A stretch of 64,000 nucleotides of DNA from contig JABGUJ010000001.1 of NCBI GenBank assembly GCA_018646625.1, positions 317,534 to 381,533 of the forward strand. Direction: 5' to 3'. A program made the translations under genes and the position numbers. This DNA comes from Candidatus Woesearchaeota archaeon (GTDB taxonomy: Archaea; Nanobdellota; Nanobdellia; Woesearchaeales; JABGUJ01). Positions 51,100 through 60,191 of this stretch are shown here, piece by piece; positions within the stretch are counted from its first letter, which is position 1, and every line of letters starts with the position of its first letter. The notes under the pieces are model-generated. The model was not told where the DNA came from. It saw nothing but the letters and a program-made list of their open reading frames with translations, and ran no database searches.

Positions 51100-54000
51100 T
51101 TGCCAAGTCCCTCTTGTCTATCTTTTTCTTTACCAAAAACACCATCCACTCTTCGTTTAAGCAACTCTAAACTCTGTTGCAAATAAACAGGTACGTCGTA
51201 TTTCTCCGCTAAACTAATTGATGGTTGCAGGTATTTAACAATGCTTCCTTCTGAAATCGTAAATATAATCTTCCCACCACATTCAGTACACTTCCCAATC
51301 AAAGGCGGACGACGATACTTGGTATTACATTTAACACATCTAAATTGTTGTTGAGAAAATTTCCTCAAATTACCTTTTGTATCTCTAATAAAATGCCTTT
51401 CAATAACTAACCGCGCCACATCGGCAGTTTTAACAGATCTCAACTTCTCTGCAATCTCCATTTGCCCTTTCAATTTTTCTTCCATAGAAGGCAAAATCTT
51501 ATACGCAGAGCAATTTATTCCAACATTAAAATCATCAGTATCGTGAGTAAATCCCATCCCTTCATATTGCTCTTCAGTATTCAGAGTATCTTTAATCATT
51601 TTCAACTTAACATCCCATGGTTTCTTGTATTCTAAGCACGCATTATAGAACTCCAAAGGATATTTCCATACAATATCAATATCGAAAGCCATATCATCGA
51701 CTTCTCCCGGAGCCAAAATCGAAGTTAAAACTAAAGGGGCATCCATCATACCTCCTCTGCTATTGGGGAGATACTTCTGAGAAAAATTAAGGAATGCATC
51801 TAACAACAAAAAGAAACAACTCTCATCACCATCACAATCTCGCCTCATGGCTGCATGCATATAAGGATGTGAAAAGAAACCTTGAGTTTTAGAAAATCCT
51901 AAAATTCTACACACAGACCCTGCACTTGTGTGAGGCGCCAACCCAATAACAAAATGACCAACCAGATCTTCTCGTTTTTTTACATTATAATATGGTTGCA
52001 TCCCATATAGCGACACCAATGTGTCGTCAATAAACTGGGTGGTTTTGATCAAAACATTGTCGGCCATTTCATCCGGCGATTCAGGACAACAAGGAACAAG
52101 TATATCTTGAGGCATTAATTCTAAAATTTGATCTTCTTCTTCCAAAGGTCTTCCTTTAATATCAAGTTCATAACCAAGTTCTTTTAATCGCTCAACCCCT
52201 ACACCAATTTCCTTAGGTTTAAAATGAGTAACAGGAATTTCACTACAATCATATCTAATCGTCCCATCCTTATTAACAAAAACTCCGTTGTAAGCTCTTA
52301 ATATTCCTTTTAACAAATGCTCAGGTATGTGCTCTCTATTCGAGGTTCCTCTCACCCCTTTAATTAAATCAGGAATTGCTCTCAAATCAGCCATTTTCAA
52401 ACAAGAATTGTATATTCTTCTAAGATCAATTGCTCTTTTTGACGATGCATCGGCCTTTCCATGATTTTTACAAACTTCTTCATCCACCACACCACACACT
52501 TTACAAGCATATTGCTTCCTGGTATGCCCTCCGCACTTTTCGCAAACACTTAAAGGAGTATCAATTTGGCAAGCATCACAAAAACGAATTGGAAACTCTG
52601 CATTAACTTTTCCACCCTCTAGTGCTGCTTGGAAAGATCTCAACCGTCCCCCTTCTTCTCCAACTGGAAACAAAACATGAGGCGTACCAGTCATTTTTCT
52701 CATTTTAGCCTTCTCAGGCCTACCCATTCTACATCCAATAAATAAACCAGATTTGTCTCTCAACCTAACAGAAGAAATATACTTCACTACATCCATGATT
52801 TTCATTTCTTTGTTTTTCTCTATCAACTTAAGAACTTCTTCTTCCGACTTAGAATCCAAACCCAAAGTACAGATTAATGCATTACCGTAATCCTCTTTAA
52901 TTATTGCATATTCATTCGCAGAAACTTCATGAGGCACACCCAACAATTCTAGTGCTCTTTTACCATCTTCTTCTATTTTCAAAACGAATTTATCTTTTTC
53001 TCCCTGCTTCTCGATTTTGCGACATTTAATCCATTTGATTAAAGAAATTAATTGTTCGTTCTCCAACGCAGTAAAGTGAAAAATATATTTAGGATGCAAA
53101 GGAATACTAAATCGTTTACTAACCTTCAAGGCAAAAGAGAATCCAACTTCTGTTCTTAACGAGTCCTCAAACAAATCTCTTAAGAAACCTTTATCTGCTC
53201 CGAGTTCCATAGACAATTTATCTAAATCCAAACGACCATATTCCTTCTCAACTGCTTCCTGGAATTCTAGAATCCACCACTCTTCGCAATAGCCTGGAGG
53301 TAATAATTTGTGTGCCCTATTAAGAAAATCCCCATAATTAATCAACACATCTCCTAGATATAGAACTTCAACAACTCTTTTCTTATACTCTCGTGCTTTG
53401 GCATCACTATCCAAATAAACAACAGAACCATCATCTATCTTCACAATAGGTCCTTCAATTGTATCGCAAGAAGTATACGCGGCACCCTTTCCGGGACGTT
53501 CAACTTTAAGCTGAGTTGCTGTTGCAACATAATCATTCAAAACATGCATGCTCGCAGGATGAATGCTTTGCGCACTATACCCTGAAGTTCGACTTCTTCC
53601 AAATCGTAATCTAAATCCGCCGTGAGCTAAAGGATGCCCAATCACTGGACGACCTGCGACCAAATCAGCAATAAATGTATAATCAGGAGTTATGTTCCCT
53701 TCATCGCCCGCAGATGCTTTTTTACCGTGCGCATGAACTTCTTTCTTAATCTTAACGAACTCCTCCATGAAGTTCCATTGATCCATATCAAAATCATTCC
53801 CCCATTTAGAAAGTTGTTTCCATAACTTTTCCGCCTTAAGAGGTAAACAACTAGAATACAACAAACAATACCCGCTTCTAATTATGTTTGTTTTAATTCT
53901 TGGAAGATCTTTATAATTAGAAACTTCGAACTTCTCAGACTTATCGCCATTAATCTCTATAGGCATATTTTTACCCATAAATTCCATTTCCTTTTCGCTT

Positions 54001-54659
54001 GGATAATATTGAAGGTTAGTTACCCTCTCATGATAATCAGAAATCTCAACAAAGATTCGTTTCACTTCATCTTCAGTCGGATCATAAGGTAAATATCCTG
54101 TTTTCTTTCTAACATAATCCGCAATCAAAACACAAGAAGCCGCAGCAGTACCGCCCGCATTTCTCACAGGACCTGCAAAATTCAAACATAAATATTTTCC
54201 CTTACCATCAAGCCTGTCTTTTTCTTCAATATTGGTTAAACCTTCTAATGGTGCGGTTACCACCCCCACAGTTTGATACGCAAACCCTGTTCTAACACCC
54301 ACCTCAATTGCTTCTAATTTATTATCAAATTTACAAAACTTTTCCGCAGCTATTTCTTCAGCAATCTTAAACGCGACTCTCCAATCCAACTTACCATATT
54401 CTTGTTCCAGCTCAATAATTCTATCTACGACACCGCTATCAACAATCTGCGGAGCAACAGTAGATATTAACCCTACTACCCTCTCAGCCATATTCTTTGC
54501 AAGCTTAACTTCTACTCTATCTACCGGATCGAAACCTTTAGCTCTTGCTTCGGAAGCTATCTTGAACTCGGTTTGTACGCCGTGCTCTATAGTATCAAAA
54601 TAAGCCAACATCTTAGAAGATGCGATTATTTTCTCTTCTGCTTTTGTTTCTTCTTCCAT
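51087..54659 (-). CDS. polC: DNA polymerase D large subunit DP2
   Basis: 1190 residues, full length and without intein. Catalytic acidic motif DCDGDE in MRRDCDGDESCFFLLL (quoted in part), followed by NSRGGMMDAPLVLT. Zinc modules are CDACQ...CEKCGG, CKVCG and CVKCN...CTECGG. The end KDRQEGLGKWFG holds a PCNA-binding box (QEGLGKWF). This is the polymerising subunit. In the operon with DP1 upstream. Confidence 0.95.
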   Translation of the reverse strand: MEEETKAEEKIIASSKMLAYFDTIEHGVQTEFKIASEARAKGFDPVDRVEVKLAKNMAERVVGLISTVAPQIVDSGVVDRIIELEQEYGKLDWRVAFKIAEEIAAEKFCKFDNKLEAIEVGVRTGFAYQTVGVVTAPLEGLTNIEEKDRLDGKGKYLCLNFAGPVRNAGGTAAASCVLIADYVRKKTGYLPYDPTEDEVKRIFVEISDYHERVTNLQYYPSEKEMEFMGKNMPIEINGDKSEKFEVSNYKDLPRIKTNIIRSGYCLLYSSCLPLKAEKLWKQLSKWGNDFDMDQWNFMEEFVKIKKEVHAHGKKASAGDEGNITPDYTFIADLVAGRPVIGHPLAHGGFRLRFGRSRTSGYSAQSIHPASMHVLNDYVATATQLKVERPGKGAAYTSCDTIEGPIVKIDDGSVVYLDSDAKAREYKKRVVEVLYLGDVLINYGDFLNRAHKLLPPGYCEEWWILEFQEAVEKEYGRLDLDKLSMELGADKGFLRDLFEDSLRTEVGFSFALKVSKRFSIPLHPKYIFHFTALENEQLISLIKWIKCRKIEKQGEKDKFVLKIEEDGKRALELLGVPHEVSANEYAIIKEDYGNALICTLGLDSKSEEEVLKLIEKNKEMKIMDVVKYISSVRLRDKSGLFIGCRMGRPEKAKMRKMTGTPHVLFPVGEEGGRLRSFQAALEGGKVNAEFPIRFCDACQIDTPLSVCEKCGGHTRKQYACKVCGVVDEEVCKNHGKADASSKRAIDLRRIYNSCLKMADLRAIPDLIKGVRGTSNREHIPEHLLKGILRAYNGVFVNKDGTIRYDCSEIPVTHFKPKEIGVGVERLKELGYELDIKGRPLEEEDQILELMPQDILVPCCPESPDEMADNVLIKTTQFIDDTLVSLYGMQPYYNVKKREDLVGHFVIGLAPHTSAGSVCRILGFSKTQGFFSHPYMHAAMRRDCDGDESCFFLLLDAFLNFSQKYLPNSRGGMMDAPLVLTSILAPGEVDDMAFDIDIVWKYPLEFYNACLEYKKPWDVKLKMIKDTLNTEEQYEGMGFTHDTDDFNVGINCSAYKILPSMEEKLKGQMEIAEKLRSVKTADVARLVIERHFIRDTKGNLRKFSQQQFRCVKCNTKYRRPPLIGKCTECGGKIIFTISEGSIVKYLQPSISLAEKYDVPVYLQQSLELLKRRVDGVFGKEKDRQEGLGKWFG

Positions 54660-54660
54660 T

Positions 54661-55575
54661 TTAGTAATATGTTGTACGAATCATCGGTTCTCGTATACTC
54701 AACCCTTCTTCTTTATTATCACAAATATCCGAAAATAAACATTTATTTTTACATGAATTTGGTGTTTGTTTAGTAAACGTACACTTTTCACTCACACACG
54801 AACTACAACACACCTTAAATCTAGCACAACAACTTCGCCCAATCTGCCAAAGAATAAAAGATTGTTGTGGAATTTTCAAATTCGAAAAAGTAGACATTAA
54901 CTTAGCTGCGCCAGAAACTGCAACACGCACAGATGTGTCTTCTTCTAACGTAAACACTTCTTTACCCTTCATCTTAGCCAGCAAATCACCAACATCTACT
55001 ACACCTAATCTAGTAAACATTCTAACAACATGATAGTCAACAGCAGGTGGTGCGTTTTCTAAATCATCAAACTGCGCCATTCCTTGATTCATTAAATCGC
55101 TAAGAAACGCGGCACTTTTCTTTCTAACAGGATCTTCAGAATATGCATCAAACAAATCTAATCGGTTCAACAACCCAGATGGGCCACCAAGCTTACAAAA
55201 AGATTCATCAACCAGTCTCTTAACACTTCCAGAATAATTTGAAACTAATTTTTCACATATATCCCTTACAAATGCCGTTCTCTCTTCAGCACGAACTCTA
55301 TCTTCATCCAAACCTTCAAACCAAGACCCATATTCTTTTGAAGATAAATTCTGCAAATATTCTGCATTAAACTTATCCGGATGCGTCTCAATAAATCTTC
55401 CCCACGCACGCAAATGTTTATCGTGATTAATATTATGACAAATAGACATAACTAGTAAAGATTTTAGTAACTCACTCTCATTTGCTTCAGATTTAACTTC
55501 AACAACCAAAGGAGCTTTCAAACTACTCAAAACCAAACCGACTTGCTCGCATTTTTGTTCATTAAGCTTAACCAT
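54661..55575 (-). CDS. HhH-like protein with C-terminal Fe-S type cysteines, between DP1 and DP2
   Basis: 304 residues. The middle (GGPSGLLNRLDLFDAYSEDP, then PPAVDYHVVRMFTRLGVV) resembles helix-hairpin-helix proteins of the base-excision glycosylase superfamily annotated as iron-sulfur cluster loop proteins. The last 60 residues are Cys-rich (CCARFKVCCSSC, CTFTKQTPNSCKNKC, CLFSDIC) and could hold a 4Fe-4S cluster. The ATG overlaps the DP1 end and DP2 starts 1 nt after its stop, so it is translated with both subunits of polymerase D. Function uncertain. Confidence 0.7.
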   Translation of the reverse strand: MVKLNEQKCEQVGLVLSSLKAPLVVEVKSEANESELLKSLLVMSICHNINHDKHLRAWGRFIETHPDKFNAEYLQNLSSKEYGSWFEGLDEDRVRAEERTAFVRDICEKLVSNYSGSVKRLVDESFCKLGGPSGLLNRLDLFDAYSEDPVRKKSAAFLSDLMNQGMAQFDDLENAPPAVDYHVVRMFTRLGVVDVGDLLAKMKGKEVFTLEEDTSVRVAVSGAAKLMSTFSNLKIPQQSFILWQIGRSCCARFKVCCSSCVSEKCTFTKQTPNSCKNKCLFSDICDNKEEGLSIREPMIRTTYY

Positions 55576-57035
55576 TATGTTTCTTTCTCCCCGAAATTCA
55601 TTATTCTTGCTTCACGCGTACGTAAATTAACAACCGGAACTTTAGAAGGCTGCGCCTTTATACCTAACTTTATTTGATAATCAGATGTAGGAATCCATGT
55701 AGAGCAATTAATCATAGTAATATTTCTATAGTTAGCTATAGCCGCTCTATGAATGTGCCCAGTAATAAAAAAATCAGGAACTTTATCTATAACCAAATAA
55801 TCTTTTTCAGCATCAGGTAAGTAAAGTGTTGATGTATGCATTGGCGCTAAATGTCTTCTTTGCAACAAAAATTTCATTATAAGGTCGCTTCTGTCCTGTC
55901 CCCCTTTCTCTCTTATCCCTTTAACTACATCTGCATAGAATGGAAAACTAAATCCGTGATACAACAAAACATCAAAACCAGGAAATCCTTCTTTTTTACC
56001 AACATTAACCATGGCAGGATTACTAACCAAAACAACATTAGGCAATTTCCATATTGATTCAGCAAAGTCCTTATACAAAACTGGCTGTGGTTCTGCTATT
56101 CTCATAGCATCGTGATTACCAGGACAAATAATTATCTTCATATGTGTAGGGATCATTGCAATATATTCAGTTAGTGCTTCATACTGTTGGTAAATATCAT
56201 CAATTTCCAGATCTTTTTCCTGTCCGGGATAAATACCCACCCCTTCAACCAGATCTCCCACCAAAAAGATGTATTTTACTTTAGAAGCGATATCTCTTTG
56301 ACTCTCCGTTCCAGTATCTCCTTTCAACCAACTTACAAATTTCAAAAAATCATCTTTCAAAAACTCATTATTGCCAAAATGAAAATCTCCAATAAACACC
56401 GCATACTCTTCTTCAGGTGATTTACGAAGTTCTTTAGTCATGGGAATATCAGGAAACAATAAACTATTTGCAAAAACAATATTATCACCATTAACACCAA
56501 CTATCCCTATTGTTTCATCCAAAACAATATCTCTACCCAACGCTAAAAGGTCGTTTCTATTTTTATTTATCAAAACTTTAACTTTACCAGTAGGATCTTC
56601 AAGAGTGAGCATTATATGACCGTTTGGAGTTTCATTTTTTTCCAACACCAAACCTATTATAGAAACATTATCCTTCTCTTTTCTACTAATCACTCTAGAA
56701 ATAGAAGTTAATCCTTGCATTTCTTGCCTACGCATAAGCATGGCTTTCAACGCATTATATCTAGCATTAAAATAACCAACAAAATGTTGAACTTCCCTTT
56801 TGTGAGGTTCTTTATCATAACAAGAAATTATCTCAACCGACCCACCAGTTTCGGGACCTTTAACACTCGCCCCCGCACCTATAAGTAATTCTTTTTTGAT
56901 CTCGTCAAGTTCATCACAAGATTCTGCTACCTTTATTCTAGAAAGAATATCTGAATCTATCAACATCTCTCTATCTAAGAAATACTTTACTAGCTCCTTT
57001 TTGCTACAGGTTAAGTCTTGAATCACTTTTTGCAC
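55575..57035 (-). CDS. polB: DNA polymerase D small subunit DP1 (3'-5' exonuclease)
   Basis: 486 residues. A DNA-binding N domain, an OB fold (IIGLVLEKNETPNGHIMLTLE, in part) and a calcineurin-like phosphoesterase with all metal motifs: GDFHFG, GDLVEG, CPGNHDAMR, HGFSFP and GHIHRA. Because GNHD and GHIH are intact, proofreading activity is expected. Forms polymerase D with DP2. Confidence 0.95.
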   Translation of the reverse strand: MQKVIQDLTCSKKELVKYFLDREMLIDSDILSRIKVAESCDELDEIKKELLIGAGASVKGPETGGSVEIISCYDKEPHKREVQHFVGYFNARYNALKAMLMRRQEMQGLTSISRVISRKEKDNVSIIGLVLEKNETPNGHIMLTLEDPTGKVKVLINKNRNDLLALGRDIVLDETIGIVGVNGDNIVFANSLLFPDIPMTKELRKSPEEEYAVFIGDFHFGNNEFLKDDFLKFVSWLKGDTGTESQRDIASKVKYIFLVGDLVEGVGIYPGQEKDLEIDDIYQQYEALTEYIAMIPTHMKIIICPGNHDAMRIAEPQPVLYKDFAESIWKLPNVVLVSNPAMVNVGKKEGFPGFDVLLYHGFSFPFYADVVKGIREKGGQDRSDLIMKFLLQRRHLAPMHTSTLYLPDAEKDYLVIDKVPDFFITGHIHRAAIANYRNITMINCSTWIPTSDYQIKLGIKAQPSKVPVVNLRTREARIMNFGEKET

Positions 57036-57057
57036 TTCCAGCGAAGATGTTAAAAAG

Positions 57058-58269
57058 TCAAGCCAAACCTAGATCGTTCTTTAAGATTGATCTTATCTTT
57101 GGTTCAATGCTTGGTTGTGTGGCAAGAGAAATTTCTTTCGTCCTACCGTATCTTCCTTTTGAAATCACTTTTGCATTAATTATACCTAACATATCTAACT
57201 CCGCCAAAATATCTGACAGCCGTCTTTGTGTTAGTGGCCTTAATGCGGTTCTATTACAAATTGATTTGTAAACGTCATAAACCTCTCCGGTTGAAATATT
57301 ACCTTTTCTTGTCTCAGATATGGCATAAATGGAATAAAGTACTGCTTGGAACTGTTTAGGTTGTGTAGAAACAATATCTACCATCCTATCTCTCTCGATT
57401 TTTTCTTCAGCTAAATCTAAATGTTCTATCTCAACATGTAATTCATTAGATCGCTCAGCCAACTCTCCCGCAATTCTCAACAATTCAAGAGCTCTTCTCG
57501 CATCTCCGTGTTCTTTTGCGGCATACGCCGCGCATTTTTCTATCACTCCAGATCGTAATATCCCATCACGAAACGCAACTTTTGCTCTTTGATTTAGTAT
57601 ATCTTGAATTTGCAACGCATTATATGGTGGAAATACTAATTCTTCTTCACTTAAAGAAGATTTAACTCTTGGATCTAAATTGTCAGTAAAAACTAAATCA
57701 TTTGATATTCCAACAACAGAAATTTGTGCATTTTTTAATTCTGAATTAATTCTTGTAAGGTTGTATAAAATTTCATCCCCTGCTTTTTTAACAAGTTGAT
57801 CTATTTCATCCAATATTAAAAGAACAACTTGTTTATTGTGATCTATTGCATTGTAAAAAATTTTGTAAACTTCATCTGTTGGTAACCCTGTTGGAGGTAC
57901 CGCTTTACCAAACTCTCTAGCAAGCTGTGCAATTAATCTATATTCGGTATCTGCAACTCTTTTTAGTTTACAATTAATATAAAAAACTTTGACTGGAATC
58001 TTATTTTTTTTACTAACTTCAAGAATGTGATTTGTTGTATGCCTTACCGATAATGTTTTGCCGGTTCCGGTTTTACCATATACGAATAAATTTGATGGTT
58101 TGTTTAAACGTAATGCTGGAGCTAAAATTTTAGCGATTTGTGTTATTTGATCATCTCTGTGTGGGATGTTATCTGGAGTATAATTAGCTTGAAGTACTTC
58201 TTTATCAAGAAATAGAGGTTCTTTAGTCAAATAATCTTCAAATAACCCCGTAATACCTTTCTTAACCAA
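57058..58269 (-). CDS. orc1: Origin recognition protein Orc1/Cdc6
   Basis: 403 residues. AAA+ core with Walker A VYGKTGTGKT (64-72) and Walker B LLILDEIDQL, then a lid and C-terminal winged helix (NISTGEVYDVYKSICNRT, in part). It binds ORBs and loads MCM. The start is TTG 58269; no ATG or GTG lies between it and an in-frame TGA at 58290, so TTG is the only choice. Shine-Dalgarno GAGGA is 8 nt before. It faces away from the origin and heads the polymerase D operon. Confidence 0.95.
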   Translation of the reverse strand: MVKKGITGLFEDYLTKEPLFLDKEVLQANYTPDNIPHRDDQITQIAKILAPALRLNKPSNLFVYGKTGTGKTLSVRHTTNHILEVSKKNKIPVKVFYINCKLKRVADTEYRLIAQLAREFGKAVPPTGLPTDEVYKIFYNAIDHNKQVVLLILDEIDQLVKKAGDEILYNLTRINSELKNAQISVVGISNDLVFTDNLDPRVKSSLSEEELVFPPYNALQIQDILNQRAKVAFRDGILRSGVIEKCAAYAAKEHGDARRALELLRIAGELAERSNELHVEIEHLDLAEEKIERDRMVDIVSTQPKQFQAVLYSIYAISETRKGNISTGEVYDVYKSICNRTALRPLTQRRLSDILAELDMLGIINAKVISKGRYGRTKEISLATQPSIEPKIRSILKNDLGLA

Positions 58270-58270
58270 T

Positions 58271-58306
58271 TCAATCGTCCTCTTTTTTCAAAACAAGCGT
58301 TTTCAT
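58271..58306 (-). CDS. 11-codon upstream open reading frame before orc1
   Basis: ATG 58306 has Shine-Dalgarno GGAG 8 nt upstream and reads MKTLVLKKEDD, ending TGA at 58271, 1 nt before the orc1 TTG. The ribosome could pass from this stop to the TTG by coupling. The TATA-like box (GTTTATATACC on the minus strand, near 58336) puts the transcript start at about 58310, so the ORF would begin the mRNA. It may be a leader peptide or fortuitous. Confidence 0.4.
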   Translation of the reverse strand: MKTLVLKKEDD

Positions 58307-58436
58307 GTGCTTATCTCCAGACGAAGAGAAGGTATATAAACTTTTTCTTTGTTTTTAAATGATCTTTATGAAAACAAAATATCGTAAATACAGAGTCTAA
58401 AAAGCACATTGACAAAAAAAACATCCCATACCTCTG

Positions 58437-58458
58437 ACCCCCTCATTTCCTATGGAAA
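58437..58458 (-). promoter_or_regulatory. Origin recognition box, left arm of oriC
   Basis: Reading on the minus strand, TTTCCATAGGAAATGAGG then GGGT. It matches the right-hand ORB at 20 of 22 positions. The dyad TTTCC-ATA-GGAAA is the Orc1 winged-helix contact and the G-run lies at its 3' side, towards orc1. Confidence 0.82.
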
Positions 58459-58476
58459 TGGAAATTCTCTGTTAAA

Positions 58477-58494
58477 TGTACGTTCATCCGTACA
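58477..58494. repeat. Inverted repeat TGTACG/CGTACA inside the origin
   Basis: TGTACG (58477-58482) and CGTACA (58489-58494) are separated by 6 nt, between the left ORB and the AT-rich element. Possibly a site for another origin-binding protein. Confidence 0.4.
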
Positions 58495-58528
58495 AATTTC
58501 AACGAATCAGATTTTTTCATCCACTTCC

Positions 58529-58616
58529 GTTATTATTATTATTATTATTATTATTTTCTATATAGTAAATATATAATATAATATAATATAAGATCAAAAA
58601 ATAAAAAATTTTCAAA
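58529..58616. other. AT-rich DNA unwinding element of oriC
   Basis: About nine ATT trinucleotide repeats, then alternating TATA-type sequence with the pentamer ATATA/TAATA repeated, then A-rich sequence. Nearly pure A/T over about 90 bp, between the two ORBs, fits the duplex-unwinding role. Confidence 0.75.
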
Positions 58617-58670
58617 AACGTTTTAGAACTTAAAAAAGCTAGAAGAGAGGCTCCAAAGCAAAAAAAACAG

Positions 58671-58692
58671 TTTCCACAGGAAATAAGGGGGT
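58671..58692 (+). promoter_or_regulatory. Origin recognition box, right arm of oriC
   Basis: TTTCCACAGGAAATAAGG then GGGT. Dyad TTTCC-ACA-GGAAA and an uninterrupted G-run. It is followed by AACTCCCCC, so that GGGGGTAACTCCCCC (58687-58701) could also fold as a hairpin. Confidence 0.85.
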
Positions 58693-58858
58693 AACTCCCC
58701 CAAGATGTCTAGCACACCACAACAGTTTTCATCACTGACGCATAGTTAAAATTAGAAACATTTAAATAAGGGTTGTGCCTCCAACAAGTAGTTAATCAGT
58801 TATTTCAGAACTTAAAAGAGGATGGTGATTATAACAAATATAGTGGGTTGATAAGAAA

Positions 58859-59659
58859 ATGATCGTCCAAAAGAATTTTTTAAGCAAACTAAAAGACTTC
58901 GGTCTGAATACATATGAGAGCAAGCTTTGGACAGCGCTCCTTTCAAGAGGAATCTCAACAGCAGGAGAGCTTAGTGACATAGCTAACGTTCCAAGATCAA
59001 GAAGTTATGATGTTCTTGAAAGCCTTGAGAAAAAAGGATTCATCGTTGTTAAAATTGGCAAGCCAATAAAATACATCGCAGTTCCACCAGAAGAAGTTCT
59101 GGAAAGAGTTAAGAAAAAAATAAGTTCTGATGCAGAAAAACAAAATCAAGTTCTAGACACTCTTAAAGATTCTGAAATTTTAACTGAGCTAAATCTCTTA
59201 CACACACAAGGAATTGATCTAATCGACCCTAGTGATCTTTCTGGTGCAATAAAAGGTAGAAACAACATCTATAATCATCTAGATTTAGGTGTAAAAAAAG
59301 CCGAAGAATCAATTACAATTATGACAACTGCGGAAGGTCTTACAAGAAAGACTGATGCATTGAAGTCTTCTCTAAAAAAAGCAGCCGACAAAGGAGTTAA
59401 AATCAAAATTGCAACTTCTGGAAAGGGTGCGGAAGGAGCAGTAAAAGACTTGAAAGGCATTGCAGAAGTTAGAGATTCCAAAGACATTAAATCAAGATTT
59501 TGTATTGTTGATGGAAAGGAAGTAACTTTTATGATCTTAAATGATGATAAAGTTCACCCAACTTACGATGTTGGTGTTTGGTTAAACACCCCTTTCTTCG
59601 CACAATCACTTCAAGCACTTTTTGATTCTAACTGGAACTCAATGAGTCAATTAAAGTAA
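58859..59659 (+). CDS. TrmB-family transcription regulator, paralogue B
   Basis: 266 residues. Nearly the same as the protein at 22325 over the whole length: GISTAGELSDIANVPRSRSYDV, IKYIAVPPEEVLERVKK, LNLLHTQGIDLIDPSDLSG and PTYDVGVWLNTPFFA. The winged helix is the best-conserved part (about residues 10-80), so both should recognise similar operators; the effector halves differ more. It lies just beyond the origin. A TATA-like TTTAAATAAG near 58760 is about 100 nt upstream. Confidence 0.87.
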   Translation: MIVQKNFLSKLKDFGLNTYESKLWTALLSRGISTAGELSDIANVPRSRSYDVLESLEKKGFIVVKIGKPIKYIAVPPEEVLERVKKKISSDAEKQNQVLDTLKDSEILTELNLLHTQGIDLIDPSDLSGAIKGRNNIYNHLDLGVKKAEESITIMTTAEGLTRKTDALKSSLKKAADKGVKIKIATSGKGAEGAVKDLKGIAEVRDSKDIKSRFCIVDGKEVTFMILNDDKVHPTYDVGVWLNTPFFAQSLQALFDSNWNSMSQLK

Positions 59660-59738
59660 TTTTTTATTTTTACCTTATTCTCTTATTTTCTCAACACCAT
59701 TAGTTTGAAATCCCGCGGAATAATAACCAATAAATAGT

Positions 59739-59760
59739 TCTCCACATGAAATAAAGGAGT
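59739..59760 (+). promoter_or_regulatory. ORB-like element in front of hjc
   Basis: TCTCCACATGAAATAAAGG then AGT, 18 of 22 matches to the right arm of oriC. The G-run is GGAG. It ends 8 nt before the GTG start of hjc and about 1.05 kb from the right ORB, same orientation. Confidence 0.65.
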
Positions 59761-59768
59761 AACAAGAG

Positions 59769-60191
59769 GTGATAATCATTTCTAGAAAGTCTCAAGGGAT
59801 TGCAGCAGAAAGAGAACTCCTTCACAAATTCTGGAACACGGGAAAATTCATAGCTATGCGAGCACCCGGTAGCGGAGCAATAAAATATCCCGTACCTGAT
59901 TTATTAGTTGGTAACCACCTAAGACGGTTCGCAATAGAGTGCAAAACAACAAAAAGTCAACGACAATACCTACGATCAGAACAAATTAACGATCTAAAAA
60001 CATTTTCAGATACTTTCGGGGCAGAACCTTGGGTTGCCGTAAGATTTCCCGACAAAAATTGGTATTTTCTATCTCTAGAAGACTTAGATAAAACGGCAGG
60101 AAATAATTTTGTTATTTCATTAGAATCTGCAAAAAGAAAAGGGCTTTTTTTTGAAGAAATAATCAACTCCGATCCTCTTTCCTCATCTTAA
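59769..60191 (+). CDS. hjc: Holliday junction resolvase Hjc
   Basis: 140 residues, the full archaeal Hjc. ISRKSQGIAAERELLHKFW has the first catalytic Glu, PVPDLLVG the Asp and FAIECKTTKS the E-x-K pair. Homodimer cutting four-way junctions symmetrically. Start GTG 59769; an ORB-like sequence lies immediately upstream. The 3' end overlaps the convergent lipoprotein gene by 29 nt. Confidence 0.93.
   Translation: MIIISRKSQGIAAERELLHKFWNTGKFIAMRAPGSGAIKYPVPDLLVGNHLRRFAIECKTTKSQRQYLRSEQINDLKTFSDTFGAEPWVAVRFPDKNWYFLSLEDLDKTAGNNFVISLESAKRKGLFFEEIINSDPLSSS

Larger units (their letters stand above)
58437..58692. other. oriC: Probable replication origin (oriC)
   Basis: Two ORBs in inverted orientation (58437-58458 minus, 58671-58692 plus) flank an AT-rich element (58529-58616). 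The region lies in the 589-nt gap between orc1 and a TrmB-like gene. Inverted ORBs around an unwinding element beside orc1/cdc6 are the standard layout of archaeal origins. The window also holds mcm, polB, polC, rfcS, fen and hjc. Confidence 0.85.

Noticed and set aside
58529-58616. ATT repeat tract as a CRISPR array or simple microsatellite
   Set aside because: There are no spacers; its position between inverted ORBs explains it as an unwinding element.
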